A DNA stretch of 16,169 bases, taken from the NCBI GenBank assembly GCA_045538425.1, contig JAZSRJ010000044.1:1-16169 (forward strand). The letters run 5' to 3'. The stretch is from CALVJJ01 sp045538425 (GTDB taxonomy: Bacteria > Bacillota > Clostridia > Christensenellales > UBA1242). The notes below the pieces were generated by a model. It ran no database searches, was not told the origin of the DNA, and saw nothing but the letters and a program-made list of their open reading frames with translations. The position numbers and the translations under genes were made by a program. Positions within the stretch are counted from its first letter, which is position 1. Every line of letters starts with the position of its first letter. Positions 15,601 to 16,169 of this stretch are shown here, piece after piece.

Positions 15601-16169
15601 AATGGTGTAACAATCTTTAATTATTCCACTCTCACTATTGAGTCCAACAAAGGTACTGATATCATTATTCTCAATGCTACTGATTCCACTAATATCCACA
15701 TAACCTTGAGAATAGCAGTTGGTAATGTTTCCTGAATTTGTGTTTGTAAAACCTGCTACAACTCCAGATCCTTTTAGATCAGCATCGACAATGGAATTAG
15801 AAATAGTCACACCTTCATATACCTCGCAAGTAAAACCAAATGCTCCAGATCCTTCGAAATATCCTTGCACCACAATATTTTTAAAAGTGGTAGAGAGCGA
15901 AGTAAATTGATCACCTGACGCAAACACCACAACACCAGCTGTATACATCGTGGCAGTCACCTTCTCAATATCGATCACAATATTGTTGAAAGTTGACTCT
16001 GCATCCGTACCAGATATAGTTGATATCAATCCTCCGACAGTTTCACCTTTCATAGTAGAAACATCTACTTGTATATTTTGCCATGTACAATTCGTAATAT
16101 TCGCAGAACCAACTACACCACCTCTATTTGTTGCAGATGTAGGCACATCTTGATTGTTGGACACTAATA
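9652..16169 (-). CDS. Giant GLUG-repeat surface protein, N-terminus beyond the window
   Basis: At least 2,170 residues remain open to the window edge. No stop precedes the first GTG at 16164 and no ribosome binding site supports it, so the true start and any signal peptide lie outside; numbering below counts from that GTG. The sequence is rich in Asn, Thr, Ser, Gly, Tyr and Ile, typical of extracellular beta-helix proteins. Order: degenerate GLUG motifs (14-200); a DIDLGNKLWTP framing module (546-556); a second, DIDLAGKYWTPIG (857-869); a first GLUG array (907-1008); a spacer; a second array (1342 to about 1712); and an unrecognised Tyr/Trp-rich C-terminal region (about 1713-2170). No LPxTG motif, hydrophobic tail, S-layer homology or wall-binding domain is seen at the C-terminus. 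Tandem stops TAA TGA precede the terminator. Likely an adhesin or cell-envelope structural protein; no catalytic motif is evident. Confidence 0.85.
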   Translation of the reverse strand, partial: LVSNNQDVPTSATNRGGVVGSANITNCTWQNIQVDVSTMKGETVGGLISTISGTDAESTFNNIVIDIEKVTATMYTAGVVVFASGDQFTSLSTTFKNIVVQGYFEGSGAFGFTCEVYEGVTISNSIVDADLKGSGVVAGFTNTNSGNITNCYSQGYVDISGISSIENNDISTFVGLNSESGIIKDCYTISRYVYGNKVVHYYNENKGALVTMNNGTIKDSYYFQDITPYCTDQNNVEAKRIQDGAYSKPSIPTDLPVTVELRDLVKVAGTDGYGYDDDDEVSVDNIILYAEKSTPQLKLSHVASTGLVIADNVEVANDVDGIVFGGQGGGTYIHVGGSSESRGIIDYFRINNGTSYVISNTFITDSDTDNDTDMIFSGLINRVSYLVGPLASGNVNSFVENITNITTVAGHVRESQFFTDGAYATRYKSNTNVIYATQDGTSADITNMVICYPNGATTTISHNFADYGSLDFSDNYIMIATSNKNVDPNEYDITRRTLNYGYPVLRWTLMDDCMTSGGRLSDQYYWTSTEVNDLIKIDENNVTIDYDIDLGNKLWTPLDGTNVELVGNLQGIADTKIDRSRSDTFGKPYTSSRGQTLNRIYNMTIYNEEKTLLKDASRNQYVGLFSTLASATNIRMENAIVYNPYASSLYTGTIAGELTSGGSRLAAINNVVKVSSGTVSDLIGYSNGDVSLAYSIYTTGARNIVTNGAYKYETYTSAKDIVGYLETGTLSQAYTTDNSAISGSVQQAVYWNNGSTDLTNGVLEGFDWSVWQRDNSAEHYFNMPYIDGDYPFWIDEVSVDSEGNYIIDDEKHNIYSEDNYDDDYGYYIRDEYDLTVLAYMVNVDGYTFDNVKFTIYFDIDLAGKYWTPIGTKTTPFKGKLETEFSGGYKYVKNMNISRIHSSYDDTDNVGLFGYINNATITIRMKNSRIFLTNKDTIADNVGAIVGYATDSEIVNTTVDNVTIYANGNHVGGLVGYSDNSTICNSNTSNSSIMGANYIGGLVGQSNGGTIELSYVDIVTIGRVSNYVLPSTSSASFAIREVSAKELPTGLIIGGFIGVSLDTNVLENIVSNITMPASGGTQGSVFGYLQYTSTTTSMTTGVHNIYVEDEDTNINIYGSANIGSGNNNVTMLLTNNKYTALTEASNTNNYIGRMSGAPTDLTGNNPWWSNRTTDGINNIARLYYEPSDGSISKEISYANLPATLSLRYYGGSVPTAIYQINGGNGYNTIYFDGTNIVKSMGTTYYPLQNITITGVTNQITITSTVPYMNAISDGNVVLYNLNVKLNYPLVRSISGGEYSKIMIEMNNGYGSALALVCTGGTGYSRITVSGTITQPLADDSGATYIGGLFGQLSNVSLNGQEDLSIETIINTVKPVDHVGGVVGRYTASSSYQLENFTCSNDIVVGATSKYVGGLVGYSSGNLTNCTYFGNITAKKTTEGYTDENGLWVNSTTVGAEYLGGLVGCLGSSKTIENCTYGGERLTGKYHTGGIAGKNDGTITTCMVEYHDGEMIIEANLAGGVAGYNGETGIIQGSSSSYTLISNVHVVANRGSTQANFAAGGVVGYNSGFVCYFTVNVIITSDCNGAIVGYQNGGAICNVDIINCANIIYAYGEYSYIGGVVGYMNDGYIVNAKVTTDISHNSADNIGGIVGYMNYGEIDTVSVKSVSGVNNVGGIVGYYVDGLISNPTVDGKVTGKDYVGGVVGQGSYGDVWTYTTNFSVHGQTLNVGFATGSDPSLVTNGYYRLQFFNSWKELTGSSYGDYTQFSNKGTPNEVCYIKMIDKHTPYYIKTTDTYTYITKDTLEPEYKDEDGGYWNIKDSHFNLAEYGLFNTVTYGSGANWSSYPITYEHIDWTGTTMDYSNIDYSGDYGRSFFKVKTYTLSLYNGKANKVSTTLTMMGGYQYGDYLLVDHGDLLDGSSRSDKNISLLGSTADNTNLQYYYQSATGGNYYNASSAILKPTVTSSGTVYYATPYYWYYIEGIVPLAVVGPEIGQDGGYYTEKMTFLDDYFYANANKTRVYHWIPSQGTADALMPFVYKYEYDDSWFNGHTEVVPTSKSEMSDGILITHGTTGFEYGGRDLFWGDDENVYLWHIYANTSSGLTVICDDEQNEKDGVEGVVDGVNDNNNYNTILKSYYGSCYSMMKSYLRSEEYYSEAQSMSVTLTSFPFIWLTSKS
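11029..12141 (-). repeat. Second GLUG motif array in the surface protein
   Basis: Protein motifs of the form (Y/H/N)(V/I)GGxVGY begin at residues 1342, 1375, 1408, 1455, 1484, 1514, 1555, 1581 (weaker, GAIVGY), 1613, 1642, 1668 and 1695. Spacing tightens to 26-29 residues in the last four. Between motifs comes a short strand ending in Asn-Cys or Thr-Cys in several copies (NLTNCTY, TIENCTY). The DNA copies are diverged, so the repeats are old rather than a recent slippage expansion. Confidence 0.85.
13141..13446 (-). repeat. First GLUG motif array in the surface protein
   Basis: Four motifs spaced 28-32 residues apart: NVGLFGY (907), NVGAIVGY (939), HVGGLVGY (968) and YIGGLVGQ (996). They follow directly on the DIDLAGKYWTPIG framing module, the usual lead-in to GLUG repeats in such proteins. 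Confidence 0.8.

Noticed and set aside
15442..15735. Plus-strand open frame of 97 codons, and similar frames within 11005-16153
   Set aside because: They are complements of the repetitive surface-protein gene with no start signals. The minus-strand frame is open for more than 6.5 kb.
16162..16164. GTG at 16164 as the true start of the surface protein
   Set aside because: The frame is open to the window edge, no ribosome binding site or signal peptide is present, and the first residues already belong to a GLUG-like repeat.

Overview
The window is AT-rich bacterial DNA from a low-GC, Gram-positive-type bacterium (Bacillota). The evidence is a secA-prfB pair, a spore-type CwlD amidase, a recD2-comFC pair, strong AGGAGG-type ribosome binding sites, and a very large GLUG-repeat surface protein of the kind common in gut Clostridia and relatives. 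The genus cannot be read from the sequence. The code is standard: six of the eight genes end in TAA, two in TAG, and none uses TGA as its primary stop.

Layout. Positions 1-6280 hold five genes on the minus strand. Read in the direction of transcription they are secA (6280-3590), prfB (3590-2486, decoded through a +1 frameshift), tsaD (2410-1325), an unrecognised 93-residue protein (1199-918) and cwlD (830-144). secA and prfB overlap by one base and form one operon. The other three each have their own terminator and a plausible promoter. Positions 6281-6476 are a divergent promoter region. recD2 (6477-8699) and comFC (8703-9443) follow as a two-gene plus-strand operon. Two terminators lie in 9438-9647. 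From there to the window edge runs one minus-strand gene of at least 2,170 codons, open at its 5' end, encoding a secreted-looking GLUG/beta-helix protein.

How the genes fit together. Most of the window is housekeeping: protein export (SecA), translation termination (RF2), tRNA t6A modification (TsaD), DNA repair helicase (RecD2), DNA uptake (ComFC) and peptidoglycan remodelling (CwlD). The surface protein would depend on the Sec pathway but is not otherwise linked to its neighbours.

The most interesting signal is in prfB. The conserved CTT TGA C frameshift site is present, but the Shine-Dalgarno-like stimulator normally just upstream is missing. In its place is a perfect 9-bp hairpin ending two bases before the CTT codon. 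Secondary points are stop codons embedded in terminator stems in four transcription units, repeated use of extended -10 promoters, and an unrecognised C-terminal region in the giant surface protein. I see no mobile elements, CRISPR arrays, tRNAs or rRNAs.
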